From contig OW818698.1 of the NCBI GenBank assembly GCA_942493375.1, forward strand, positions 3,968,001 through 4,032,000: DNA of 64,000 nucleotides, given 5' to 3'. Shown in pieces: positions 52,761-61,707 of this stretch (position 1 is its first letter; each line of letters begins with the position of its first letter). The notes under the pieces are model-generated. The model was not told where the DNA came from and ran no database searches. It saw only the letters and a program-made list of their open reading frames with translations. The translations under genes and the position numbers were made by a program. This DNA is from G942493375 sp942493375 (GTDB lineage Bacteria > Armatimonadota > UBA5829).

Positions 52761-53693
52761 TTATAATCCCCCCGCAGCCTGTTCCAAAGTGCGTATGACT
52801 TCCAGACCACTTACACCATCTGATATCGGTGTAGATCGGTCTCGTACACAGTCCAGAAAATGTTCAACTTCAACTTTTAACGGTTCTCCATTTCCCTGAA
52901 ACACCAATTCGGATTCCGCTTCAATATTCTTAAGGTCCGGTCCAATACCTTTACCGTGATACATTACAGTCTGTTCCAGTTCATTATACACATACATTCC
53001 TTTAGTGCCGATTATGGTCATTGTTCGGTCTCTCTGCGGCCATAGCCAGGAGCAGTGCATATGAGTCTGTATGCCATTGTCAAAAGTCATGTGAAGGTAT
53101 ACATCATCCTCTATATCCTTCTGAACTACCTTCTGACCAATTACCTGCAGACTAAATGGAGTGCTGCCTACTAAATATTGGATTACAGCAACATCATGAA
53201 CACCGATACTCCAGAGTACGTTTTCCACAGATCTCGCGCGCCCTAATCCGCATCGGGCCTGGTGAATAGAGCACAGTCGCCCAATTTTTCCTGCTTCGAT
53301 AGAATCCTTTATCCAGCGAACAGCGCTCTGGTAAATTAACAAGTGTCCAACCATCAATATTAGACTCTGTTTTTCTGCCAGATGCACCAGTTCTTCTGAT
53401 TCATCTACTGAGAGAGTCAGAGGTTTTTCGACAAACAAGTCCTTGCCAGCCTCTAGCAACTTCTTTGCTGTAGTAAAATGTAAAGACGCCGGAACAGCAA
53501 TTAGTGCAGCGGGAATATCGGAGGCAACCAACTGCTCAATGTCGCTATACAGTGCAACATCAGGATATTGATCAACCAATGTAGCTCGCAGGCCATCATT
53601 AACTTCAACAATAGCAGCAAGCGCGTCAACCGAATACAGTGTTCGGATCAGGTTTTTCCCCCATGCACCGGCACCAACAACCGCAGCTTTCAC
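52761..53693 (-). CDS. wbpB: Gfo/Idh/MocA oxidoreductase, WbpB-like
   Basis: The 310-residue protein has a Rossmann motif (VVGAGAWGKNLIRTL), the EKP signature (DLFVEKPLTLS) and the catalytic-type GVHDVAVI. It probably oxidises C3 of UDP-GlcNAc-uronic acid with NAD. It starts at GTG overlapping the preceding dehydrogenase stop by four bases (GTGA), showing coupling. Its place between wbpA- and wbpD-like genes supports the pathway call; other MocA-type activities are possible. Confidence 0.83.
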   Translation of the reverse strand: MKAAVVGAGAWGKNLIRTLYSVDALAAIVEVNDGLRATLVDQYPDVALYSDIEQLVASDIPAALIAVPASLHFTTAKKLLEAGKDLFVEKPLTLSVDESEELVHLAEKQSLILMVGHLLIYQSAVRWIKDSIEAGKIGRLCSIHQARCGLGRARSVENVLWSIGVHDVAVIQYLVGSTPFSLQVIGQKVVQKDIEDDVYLHMTFDNGIQTHMHCSWLWPQRDRTMTIIGTKGMYVYNELEQTVMYHGKGIGPDLKNIEAESELVFQGNGEPLKVEVEHFLDCVRDRSTPISDGVSGLEVIRTLEQAAGGL

Positions 53694-55009
53694 AGCAGTA
53701 CAATCCTCTCTCTATTGTATTTCACATGTTTTGTGGCATTTCTGGTGTCGAATACATACCTAGCATTACCTACAACCCATTCGTAATCAACATCTGAATT
53801 GTCAGTCAAAATAAGCACCAGGTCCATATTCCTCAGCAGTTCCTCAGTCAGCGGAATACTTTTCATACAAATGCCCATACTGGTAAACTCCGGGACAAAC
53901 GAGTCATGGTAAACAATATCAGCACCATCGGTAGCCAGTTTCTCAATAACACCAATAGCTGGAGATTCCCGCCAGTCTGCCAGGTCCTTTTTGAAAGCAA
54001 CACCCAGAGCCAGGATTTTTGACTTAGACGGTGCTATGCCCATCTTGTTAAGAATTCTCCAAGTCTTGTCCCTTACAAACTCAGGCATCTTGCGGTTGAT
54101 TTCACCAGCCAGGGCGATAAAATGAGTGTTGAAGTTATATTCACGGGCTTTCCACTCCAGATAGTGTGGGTCGAGGGGAATACAGTGCCCGCCAACTCCG
54201 GGTCCTGGATAGAATGGCATTATGCCGAAAGGCTTCGTAAATGCCGCATCAAGAACCTCCCAGACATTCAAATCCATTTTGTCGCATAGCAGGGCCATTT
54301 CATTGACCAGGGCTATATTGACCGCGCGGAAAGTGTTCTCAAAAACTTTACACAGCTCTGCAGCTCTGGCATTGGAGACAGGCACAACATGCTCAATTGT
54401 CTGCTCATAGAATGCGACCGCTACTTCCAGCGAATCGGGACCTACACCGCCTACCACCTTATTGGTATTCTTTGTGGTGTACCTTTGATTTCCGGGATCA
54501 ACCCTTTCAGGTGAATGCGCAAGGAAAAAGTCTTCATTGAGCTTTAGGCCGGACTTGTTTAGAAGAGGGAGCATTATCTCTTCGGTTGTTCCCGGGTAAG
54601 TGGTAGATTCCAGGCTTACGAGCTGACCGGGACGAAGTCTCTGTCCAACCTCTGCAGTGACACTCTCTACATATTGAAGGTCCGGATTGAGGTTGATATT
54701 GAGGGGAGTTGGGACTGCTATGACGATTACATCTGTTTCGGGGATTTTATCAAAGTCTGCGGTTGCCGTAATCAGGCCATTACCTACAAGGTCCTTTAAC
54801 TCATCGTCATTCACATCCGAGATAAAGTTTTCACCCCGGTTGACCATGTCCACACGTTTGGAATTGCGGTCGTAGCCGTAGACATGGTAGCCCATTTTCG
54901 CTTTTTCAACCGCAAAAGGTAATCCGACATATCCCAGCCCGACTACTCCCACAACAGCTGATTTATCGCGAATCTTGCGAAGCAGTACATCTTTTACACT
55001 CTCTGCCAT
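53690..55009 (-). CDS. wbpA: UDP-N-acetylglucosamine 6-dehydrogenase, WbpA-like
   Basis: The 439-residue protein is a UDP-sugar dehydrogenase: VVGLGYVGLPFAVEKAKMG, VPTPLN, STTYPGTTEE, ELCKVFENTFRAVNIALVNE and the catalytic cysteine in GPGVGGHCIPLDPHYL. It oxidises UDP-GlcNAc to UDP-GlcNAcA with two NAD. WbpA and WecC are related; the order with wbpB- and wbpD-like genes favours WbpA. GGAG lies eight bases before the ATG. It is first in the operon. Confidence 0.88.
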   Translation of the reverse strand: MAESVKDVLLRKIRDKSAVVGVVGLGYVGLPFAVEKAKMGYHVYGYDRNSKRVDMVNRGENFISDVNDDELKDLVGNGLITATADFDKIPETDVIVIAVPTPLNINLNPDLQYVESVTAEVGQRLRPGQLVSLESTTYPGTTEEIMLPLLNKSGLKLNEDFFLAHSPERVDPGNQRYTTKNTNKVVGGVGPDSLEVAVAFYEQTIEHVVPVSNARAAELCKVFENTFRAVNIALVNEMALLCDKMDLNVWEVLDAAFTKPFGIMPFYPGPGVGGHCIPLDPHYLEWKAREYNFNTHFIALAGEINRKMPEFVRDKTWRILNKMGIAPSKSKILALGVAFKKDLADWRESPAIGVIEKLATDGADIVYHDSFVPEFTSMGICMKSIPLTEELLRNMDLVLILTDNSDVDYEWVVGNARYVFDTRNATKHVKYNRERIVLL

Positions 55010-55092
55010 GATTTACACTCCAGTAGTCCAAATTTCATAGAATAAGATGGATATATGTTACTGAAGAAATCAAATACCCCGCCTTATTCACT

Positions 55093-55170
55093 AGCGCGCA
55101 TTATTCACCATACTTTACTTTCGACCGGCAGTTGGGGCGAAAGTGAGTTAATCACGAATAATGCGCGCTA
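55093..55170. repeat. 78-bp palindromic element with two nested stems
   Basis: Perfect 15-bp terminal arms (TAGCGCGCATTATTC at 55093-55107 and complement at 55156-55170) contain a second stem (ACTTTCG/CGAAAGT). It is not flanked by a clear target duplication. It looks like a MITE or REP-type element within the wbpA promoter region. Confidence 0.75.
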
Positions 55171-55444
55171 ATAGAGCCAATCGTAAATGCTGCGGGTAAT
55201 ACTGCATGAGATAAAGTCACACAAACTCGGCTGAATTATAGCAGAATGATATTTTACAAGCAAATTGTGCGCGATATAAGCAGATACCCACAATGTTAGC
55301 TTGTTACACACTCTATGATTAAAAAATATTTTAATTTGTCTTGTTTATGAGTTACTTTGCAACCTGACTGTTCAATGAGGTATTTCTGGGTATAGGATAA
55401 AAATGAGGAGTTGTTCATAATACGCGCTAGAATCCGGTATATAG

Positions 55445-55453
55445 TGGTATAAT
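55445..55453 (+). promoter_or_regulatory. Candidate extended -10 promoter for the 55492 operon
   Basis: TGGTATAAT lies 38 bases before the ATG, with AGGAG nine bases before it. The nine bases equal those at 50157. A -35 is not evident, as is usual for extended -10 promoters. Confidence 0.5.
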
Positions 55454-55491
55454 CTTTACACTCAAGATCCTCAGGTACAGGAGATACTATT

Positions 55492-56907
55492 ATGAGTACT
55501 AAACCTACCGATGTAATACCTGTTGCCACTAGCCTTTACTTTCTGCCGGTTGAGACGAGAATACCGCTAAAGTTTGGAGCGGAAACCGTAACTCACATCA
55601 CATGCGCGCGCGTCAAATTAAAAGTCCGCAACTCAGCGGGAAAGACTGCTGAAGGGTGGGGAGAGACACCTCTGAGCGTGTCCTGGGTATGGCCGGGGGC
55701 GCTGCAATATGAAGATCGCCAGCAGGCAATGATGGAGTTTTGTCAGGTGCTTGCTGTTGAATGGGCTTCGTTTGGAGAGTCCGGACATGCGATGGAAGTC
55801 GGGCATGCGTTTATCCAGAAAAAGCTCAGAGCACTGCTGGATACTTTTAATGCCGGGCGTGAAGGGCTTGAACCGATGCCTTATCTGGCATCGCTGGTAT
55901 GTTGTTCTGCTTTCGATATTGCCTTGCACGATGCATACGGGATCGTAAACCATATTCCTGTCTACCACTCATATACCTCGAAGTATATGAACTCTGATCT
56001 TTCCTCTTATATTACACCTGCTGAAGACAGCAGCGTGTCATTCGAAGGCAAGTTTCCGGCTGACTATTTTGTTCGAACAGTGCCGGAGGAGCTTGTTGCC
56101 TGGCATCTGGTTGGAGGCAAAGATCTCATCCATTTCAGCGAACAGACGGGGGCTGAACCTGTTGACGGGTATCCTGTCCTATTGTCTGACTGGATCGCGG
56201 TAGATGGTCTCAAATGCCTGAAAGTTAAGCTCCGCGGAGATAATTCTGACTGGGATTTCGACCGGTTAGTGGTTGTTGGACAGCTTGCTCTCAAAGAAGA
56301 GGTTGATTGGTTGTCAGCTGATTTCAACTGCATGGTGAGTGATCCGGGATATGTTAATCACATACTCGACAGGTTGATGCTGGAATACCCCCGGGTGTAT
56401 GGGATGCTGCTTTATGTAGAACAGCCTTTCCCGTATGAACTGGAGGAAAATCCCATCGATGTGCACAGTGTTTCCTCTCGTAAACCATTGTTTATGGACG
56501 AGAGCGCACACGACTGGCAGCTTGTAAAACACGGCAGACAACTGGGATGGAATGGCGTTGCGTTGAAAACCTGCAAGACTCAAACCGGTGCAATACTCAG
56601 TCTGTGTTGGGCAAAAGCACATGGAATGGGTCTGATGGTTCAGGACCTTACTAATCCCATGCTTGCGCAGATACCACACGTACTGCTTGCAGCACACGCA
56701 GGCACTATAATGGGAGTTGAAACTAATGCGATGCAGTTCTATCCGGATGCATCGCTGCCAGAAGCCAAAATCCATCCAGGACTATATTCAAGAACCGATG
56801 GAGTAGTTAACCTGGCAACTATCTCGGGAGCCGGTTTTGGATATCGCGAAGATGAGATAAAACGAGATTTACCCACCCCAGCAGTGACTGCAGGTGATTG
56901 GGGATAA
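55492..56907 (+). CDS. Enolase-superfamily (mandelate racemase/muconate-lactonising type) protein
   Basis: The 471-residue protein shows the superfamily's barrel elements: LKVKLRG (Lys-x-Lys type), LSADFNC, YVEQPFP, MDESAHD and GVALKTCKTQTGA, matching metal ligands Asp, Glu, Glu/Asp and the second lysine region. The family makes enolates from sugar acids for dehydration or epimerisation. It is longer than the usual 350-400 residues by an N-terminal and middle insertion (about 160-215). It probably acts on an aldonic or uronic acid; substrate unknown. It leads a plus-strand operon. Confidence 0.8.
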   Translation: MSTKPTDVIPVATSLYFLPVETRIPLKFGAETVTHITCARVKLKVRNSAGKTAEGWGETPLSVSWVWPGALQYEDRQQAMMEFCQVLAVEWASFGESGHAMEVGHAFIQKKLRALLDTFNAGREGLEPMPYLASLVCCSAFDIALHDAYGIVNHIPVYHSYTSKYMNSDLSSYITPAEDSSVSFEGKFPADYFVRTVPEELVAWHLVGGKDLIHFSEQTGAEPVDGYPVLLSDWIAVDGLKCLKVKLRGDNSDWDFDRLVVVGQLALKEEVDWLSADFNCMVSDPGYVNHILDRLMLEYPRVYGMLLYVEQPFPYELEENPIDVHSVSSRKPLFMDESAHDWQLVKHGRQLGWNGVALKTCKTQTGAILSLCWAKAHGMGLMVQDLTNPMLAQIPHVLLAAHAGTIMGVETNAMQFYPDASLPEAKIHPGLYSRTDGVVNLATISGAGFGYREDEIKRDLPTPAVTAGDWG

Positions 56908-56930
56908 TACGAATACGGAGAGACCTATAA

Positions 56931-57887
56931 ATGACGAACCGAGAAAGATACATATCCGCGCTTGAGCGCAAACCACTTACCGGACGGGTGCCGACATTTG
57001 AGTTGGTGTTTTTCCTCACAATGGAAGCATTCGGACTTGTACATCCATCTCAGCGTTCATATGCTCAATGGGACCAGATGGAAGCGAAAGAAAGACAGCT
57101 TCACCGTGAGCAATTGGCGGATATGTACATAATGACTGCTCAGAGATTTGAGCACAGTGCAATATTCATGCATCCGAATCCTGGAAGCTTTGAGGAAACG
57201 TGCAGGCTTATAGATATTATCCGGGAAAAGAGTGGTGATGAGTATTTCCTGATGATACATGGAGATGCTACCTACGGGATTCCTGATGGCAATGGAATGC
57301 TGGACTTCAGTTTCAGGCTGGTAGATGATCCTGATGGAGTAAAAGCCGAAGCAGACCACGCTGTTGATATGGCGCTGCAGACAGCCGAAGCATTCAAAAA
57401 ACATGGTGGACTCGACGGCTTTGCACTGTGCTCTGATTACTGTCTTAACACCGGTCCTTTCCTAAGTCCAAATCAGTTTTCTGAGTTTGTAACCCCTTAT
57501 CTAGCACGGTTGATAAAAGGCCAGCGAGATATGGGCTTCTATACAATCAAGCATACAGATGGTAATATTATGCCAATCCTGGATCAGCTTGTTGATGCTA
57601 ACCCTCACGCTTTACACTCAATCGATCCGCAAGCCGGAGTAGATATTGCCGAAGTCAAGCGTCTGGTTGGAGACAGGGTCTGTTTGATTGGCAACGTAAA
57701 TTGCGGATTATTGGACACCGGAAGTGACGAAGATGCAATTGCATCAGCCGAGTATGCGTTAAAGAGTGGAATGCCTGGTGGAGGCTATATCTTCTCAACC
57801 TCTAATTGTGTCTACACCGGAATGCGCCTGGCTAGGTATGAGATGATTTTGGATGTGTGGCGAAGACTTGGTAACTATCCGGAATAG
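56931..57887 (+). CDS. Uroporphyrinogen decarboxylase (URO-D)-family protein
   Basis: The 318-residue protein has the URO-D-like barrel: TNRERYISALERK at the N-terminus, FALCSDYCLNTGPFLSP, TIKHTDGNIMPILDQLVD, HSIDPQAGVDIAEVK, CLIGNVNCGLLDTG and PGGGYIFSTSNCVYTG. It lacks the heme-enzyme context and resembles the methyltransferase or lyase-like members common in environmental genomes; the actual reaction is not known. Cysteines near the C-terminus might bind zinc as in MtaA-like enzymes. It starts 23 bases after the enolase-superfamily gene. Confidence 0.82.
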   Translation: MTNRERYISALERKPLTGRVPTFELVFFLTMEAFGLVHPSQRSYAQWDQMEAKERQLHREQLADMYIMTAQRFEHSAIFMHPNPGSFEETCRLIDIIREKSGDEYFLMIHGDATYGIPDGNGMLDFSFRLVDDPDGVKAEADHAVDMALQTAEAFKKHGGLDGFALCSDYCLNTGPFLSPNQFSEFVTPYLARLIKGQRDMGFYTIKHTDGNIMPILDQLVDANPHALHSIDPQAGVDIAEVKRLVGDRVCLIGNVNCGLLDTGSDEDAIASAEYALKSGMPGGGYIFSTSNCVYTGMRLARYEMILDVWRRLGNYPE

Positions 57888-57900
57888 GAATATGTTATAA

Positions 57901-58473
57901 ATGAATTTTGTTGCGGTCGATGTTGAAACTGCTAATTGCAACCGGGCAAGCATTTGTCAGATTGGAATGGTCAGCTATGTAGATGGAGTTGAAATGGAAC
58001 GCTGGTGTAGTCTGGTGAACCCGGAGTGTTGCTTCGAACCCATGAATATAGCCGTGCATGGAATCAGGGAATCAGATGTAGTGTGCTCACCTTGTTTGCC
58101 TGAAATTATCGATGAAGTCCGTCGTCTTATGGAGAACCGTGTCGTCGTATGTCATTCTTCTTTCGACCGCACAGCATTTGCTGGCGCATTCAAGAAGTAT
58201 GACCTACCTGATCTTGACTGTATCTGGTTGGATAGTGTTAGAGTAGCTCGAAGAGCGTGGACTGAGTTCTCCGGGACAGGTTATGGTCTAAGAAATCTGG
58301 CAGACAAATTGGGAATCACATTCCAGCACCACGATGCTCTTGAAGATGCCAGAGCTGCCGGGGAAATACTAATCAGGGCTGTCCAGGATACCGGTATCGC
58401 TCTGGATGACTGGATACAGAGAGTAGAAAAGCCGGTAAAGTGGCAAAAAGCTAATGGCGTTATGCGACGATGA
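57901..58473 (+). CDS. DEDDh 3'-5' exonuclease (DnaQ/RNase T type)
   Basis: The 190-residue protein has the complete DEDDh set: Asp7 and Glu9 (AVDVETAN), Asp89 (HSSFD), His144 and Asp149 (HHDALED). It is a stand-alone exonuclease domain as in the epsilon subunit of DNA polymerase III, with no polymerase or BRCT part. It degrades 3' ends of DNA or RNA. It lies 13 bases after a URO-D-family gene inside a catabolic operon, an unexpected place for it. Confidence 0.88.
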   Translation: MNFVAVDVETANCNRASICQIGMVSYVDGVEMERWCSLVNPECCFEPMNIAVHGIRESDVVCSPCLPEIIDEVRRLMENRVVVCHSSFDRTAFAGAFKKYDLPDLDCIWLDSVRVARRAWTEFSGTGYGLRNLADKLGITFQHHDALEDARAAGEILIRAVQDTGIALDDWIQRVEKPVKWQKANGVMRR

Positions 58474-58557
58474 TATCCACTTTACATATAAAACACTCCT
58501 TGTAATCGATCTATTGGCACGTTAATAAAAATACACATTTGCAGCGGAGGTGCTGTT

Positions 58558-59664
58558 TTGCTAAGAGGGTTTATGGACCATTGGGTCCCAACAGTTGATA
58601 GCATATCAACATTCTGGAAATCGGATATATCAGCTTGTAAAGATTTGATTGATGGACTTGCCAGTGAGGTAGCATTCAACAACTTTACGTTTTATACAAA
58701 ATGGTATACAAACGGCATTAGTTCTGAACTGCAGTTCCTTCGCAATCATCCGGATTCCTCGAATGTCAGGACAGACAATCATTGGGGACGCGAACTTATA
58801 GATCATCTCCACAGCCGGGGTATGACTGCCGGAGCCATGCTGCAGCTATACACATACGAAAAAGGTCTGTGGGCGGATATGCCATCGCTGGGTGAATGGG
58901 ATGTAAGAGGGTGTGCAGCTACAGATGCGCCATGTGTTCTGGCAGACTTTACATCAGACGCATATCCCTCCAAACTGGCGCAAATACTGAGAGAACACCT
59001 TATACTTTTCCCTGATCTGGACTATTTGTTCCTTGAGTTCGAAGGCATAATGCCGGAGATGGCAGTCAAAGCCTACGAAAATCATGCAGCAAAAGTTGGT
59101 GGATTGCCTGATCCAGTGGATGTTACATACCGTGAGCAGGATATTGCACTGTACAAGAGTATTGGGAATACTATAGACTTGAGATATTCAGTCGAAGCTC
59201 TTGATCTGTTCACATACTATATGAGGCGCAACCTGGAAACAGCTCAGGGAGTCTGTGATGAGCTGGAATATAGGGGGAGACTTGGAGTTGTTTACTACCC
59301 CCCCCAGTATGAAAGTCTATTTGTGCCTAATGCACTACCGGGAAATCGATGGCGATTATTACCCTGGTGTTATTTCGGTTGGACTCCTGATCCCCAGCAG
59401 AAAGCGGCAACGATGAAAATGATGCTGCATCATATGGAGGAGCAGTTGGCAGCAGGTCGCAGAGTATTGTATATTGGGGACGCTGCGATTTCTCCATGGG
59501 ATACGGAGTCAATCGAGACGACACTACAGTTCTGTGAATCACATTTGATGGAGGGATATCTGGGTATGGGCAATCCTGTCGATCACACCGGTTTGCGGTG
59601 GACAGATGTCACGACAGAACAAGTCCAAAAGGTTAGAGATATTTTCGCTAAAGCCTGGAAATGA
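58558..59664 (+). CDS. Putative TIM-barrel protein of unknown function
   Basis: The 368-residue protein starts at TTG with GGAGGTG six bases upstream. It has no signal peptide. Strand-like segments NNFTFYTKWY, TAGAMLQLYTY, YLFLEFEGIMPE, LGVVYYPPQYE, and RVLYIGDAAIS suggest a (beta/alpha) barrel, with Glu residues in YLFLEFEG that could be catalytic. I do not recognise the family. Context suggests intracellular sugar metabolism. Confidence 0.65.
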   Translation: MLRGFMDHWVPTVDSISTFWKSDISACKDLIDGLASEVAFNNFTFYTKWYTNGISSELQFLRNHPDSSNVRTDNHWGRELIDHLHSRGMTAGAMLQLYTYEKGLWADMPSLGEWDVRGCAATDAPCVLADFTSDAYPSKLAQILREHLILFPDLDYLFLEFEGIMPEMAVKAYENHAAKVGGLPDPVDVTYREQDIALYKSIGNTIDLRYSVEALDLFTYYMRRNLETAQGVCDELEYRGRLGVVYYPPQYESLFVPNALPGNRWRLLPWCYFGWTPDPQQKAATMKMMLHHMEEQLAAGRRVLYIGDAAISPWDTESIETTLQFCESHLMEGYLGMGNPVDHTGLRWTDVTTEQVQKVRDIFAKAWK

Positions 59665-59727
59665 ATACTTATATCTTATCTATTCTCCGATAGGAGTATT
59701 CCAAGCATTTAGAAACAGGAGTATGTA

Positions 59728-61674
59728 TTGGGAACTAAAATATTTGTTCTTGCATTTGTTGCTGCTCTATTAGCAGTCAGTGCATCATTTGGACAGTCGG
59801 TATACAACAGCAGCTTAAATCAGAATGACCTGACAAGCTGGCAGCCATATGGTTCGGGGTGTCAGGTTAGCATTGGTGCAGATCCAGGTGTCATCGTTGC
59901 AGATTTTGATGATTCCAGCAATATGGAGTGGTGTAACAAAGGCTTTCGCAGATCTTTTCCTGATGGTATTGCCTGGGATAAGTTTAAATATGTCACTTTT
60001 GAATTTAAAGTATCGGAGGGGGTGGATAGTTTCCACTATCTCTTGAATGATAAAAAAGGCAACTGGTGGCAAGCTGTCAAGCACGGCCCTATACCTGCCG
60101 GGGTATGGTCTGTATTTGCCAGCAAGAAGGAAGACATAGGATTTGCCTGGAGTGATTTCGTCAATGTGACCTCCGCAGAGAAGACAGCAGACATTTGTGA
60201 AGTGTTCATATCTGCAGGTACATCAAAGGTTAACGCCGGCACCAAGATTAAATTTGAACTGAGAAATGTGGAAATCGGTAACACAGCACCAGCGCTGGTA
60301 AATGCCGAAGCACCTCCTGTGCCAACCAAGGTCAAGACCCCAAAACCGACTCCTTTTGCCCAGCAGTGGAAAGTCTCATCATTTAACAAGAACGGCAATA
60401 TGGTTGTCGATGGAAAACCGTTCTTCCCACTCGGACTGTATAGTTGTATAGGCATAGATGAAGCTTCTGGAACTCACAAGGAAAGCCTTTACACAGGTGG
60501 GGTAACAGATGCAGACAACTTCAGACGTTTTAAAGACATCAAAGACGCCGGATTCAATATGTTGCAGACCTACACTATGCAGTTCTACGGTATGAAGGTC
60601 TCCAGGCCAGGCTGGTATCAGAAGGCAAATGGGGAAGTGATAGAGGAAACAACACCAGGGAAGATCCGACAGGGTACCATCAAGTTCATGGACCTTTGCC
60701 AAAAAGTTGGTCTAAAAGCAATTGTTGGAGGAGGGCAGCCATATTCTCTGGACAAGTCGCTACCGGTAAAAGGTAGAGCAAAGGCTCTATCAGCCCTCAA
60801 ACAGCAGATAAAGGCTAATATGGCGGTTTGGAAGAACCATCCGGCTTTGATTGCCTGGTATTTGATCGATGAACCATCAACTATAGATTTACCAGTGCAG
60901 GATATGCAGGACGTTTATAGGTTTATGAAAAGCCAGGATACTAAACACCCGACATTCTTCCCTTCCTGTGCTGCAACCGACGTGAAATATCGTTATTCTA
61001 TTGACATAATGGCACCTGATCCATATCCTGTTGCCAGGCAAATGCCATTGCATGTTATCGCAAATGATATGGACATACGCAAAGCTGCCCAGGTTGGAAA
61101 CCCACCAATGCCGCAAGTCTGGGCAGTCGTTCAGATTGGTCAATGGGTAGACAATATCCGCTTACCAAGTGTTGAAGAGATGCGCTTGCTCTCTCTACTT
61201 GCCTTGACTCGGGATGCCAAAGGTCTGATGTTCTATGCACACAACAGCTATCCTGAGAGGGATCCTAAGCATTGGCAGGATATATCTACAGCTGTGAAGA
61301 GTTTGCATACGCTTTTCCCATATCTATTGGAGAAATCTCAGGTCCTTAAAAACTACAAATGCAACGAACCCAGGATAGATTCTATTTTGCGTAAGGGTTC
61401 TGGTAAATATACTTTAATAGCAGTCAACAGCACCCAGAACGCAGTATATGATCCTGTCGAAGTAGGTAGTGTTACGTTTGATCTCAGTAAACTCAATCTT
61501 CCAGCAGGAACAAAGGTTAGTGTGCTTGATGAGGATTCGCAGGGTAAATTGCAACTGGGTAGTCAAAGACGGATTTCTCTCACTAAAACGCAAAGTGGGT
61601 ACGAGCTAACTGATAACTTCGCAGCTTTAGCTTCTCATGTATATTTGCTTAAATTGCCATATAACACTAAATAG
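59728..61674 (+). CDS. Secreted glycosidase-like barrel protein with N-terminal beta-sandwich
   Basis: The 648-residue protein starts at TTG, six bases after AGGAG, with a signal peptide ending SASFGQ. Residues about 23-190 form a CBM/CIA30-like sandwich (KYVTFEFKVSEGVDSFHYLL). A linker leads to a barrel beginning VDGKPFFPLGLYSCIG (about 225) with WYLIDEPS (Glu382) at the usual acid/base strand, DPYP, and VWAVVQ where a catalytic Glu would normally be. A C-terminal beta domain ends it. The barrel is a paralogue of those in 10317-13346 and 61708-63036. Function probably glycan binding or hydrolysis by an unusual mechanism. Confidence 0.75.
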   Translation: MGTKIFVLAFVAALLAVSASFGQSVYNSSLNQNDLTSWQPYGSGCQVSIGADPGVIVADFDDSSNMEWCNKGFRRSFPDGIAWDKFKYVTFEFKVSEGVDSFHYLLNDKKGNWWQAVKHGPIPAGVWSVFASKKEDIGFAWSDFVNVTSAEKTADICEVFISAGTSKVNAGTKIKFELRNVEIGNTAPALVNAEAPPVPTKVKTPKPTPFAQQWKVSSFNKNGNMVVDGKPFFPLGLYSCIGIDEASGTHKESLYTGGVTDADNFRRFKDIKDAGFNMLQTYTMQFYGMKVSRPGWYQKANGEVIEETTPGKIRQGTIKFMDLCQKVGLKAIVGGGQPYSLDKSLPVKGRAKALSALKQQIKANMAVWKNHPALIAWYLIDEPSTIDLPVQDMQDVYRFMKSQDTKHPTFFPSCAATDVKYRYSIDIMAPDPYPVARQMPLHVIANDMDIRKAAQVGNPPMPQVWAVVQIGQWVDNIRLPSVEEMRLLSLLALTRDAKGLMFYAHNSYPERDPKHWQDISTAVKSLHTLFPYLLEKSQVLKNYKCNEPRIDSILRKGSGKYTLIAVNSTQNAVYDPVEVGSVTFDLSKLNLPAGTKVSVLDEDSQGKLQLGSQRRISLTKTQSGYELTDNFAALASHVYLLKLPYNTK

Positions 61675-61707
61675 CATAATTCGTGATTTGAAACAGGAGT
61701 AAAGATA

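Larger units (their letters stand above)
55010..55491. other. 482-bp divergent intergenic region
   Basis: This lies between wbpA and the enolase-superfamily gene, which diverge. It holds the 78-bp palindrome at 55093-55170 and an extended -10 at 55445. A related short sequence ATACGCGCTAG occurs at 55421-ish. No gene was seen. Confidence 0.5.
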
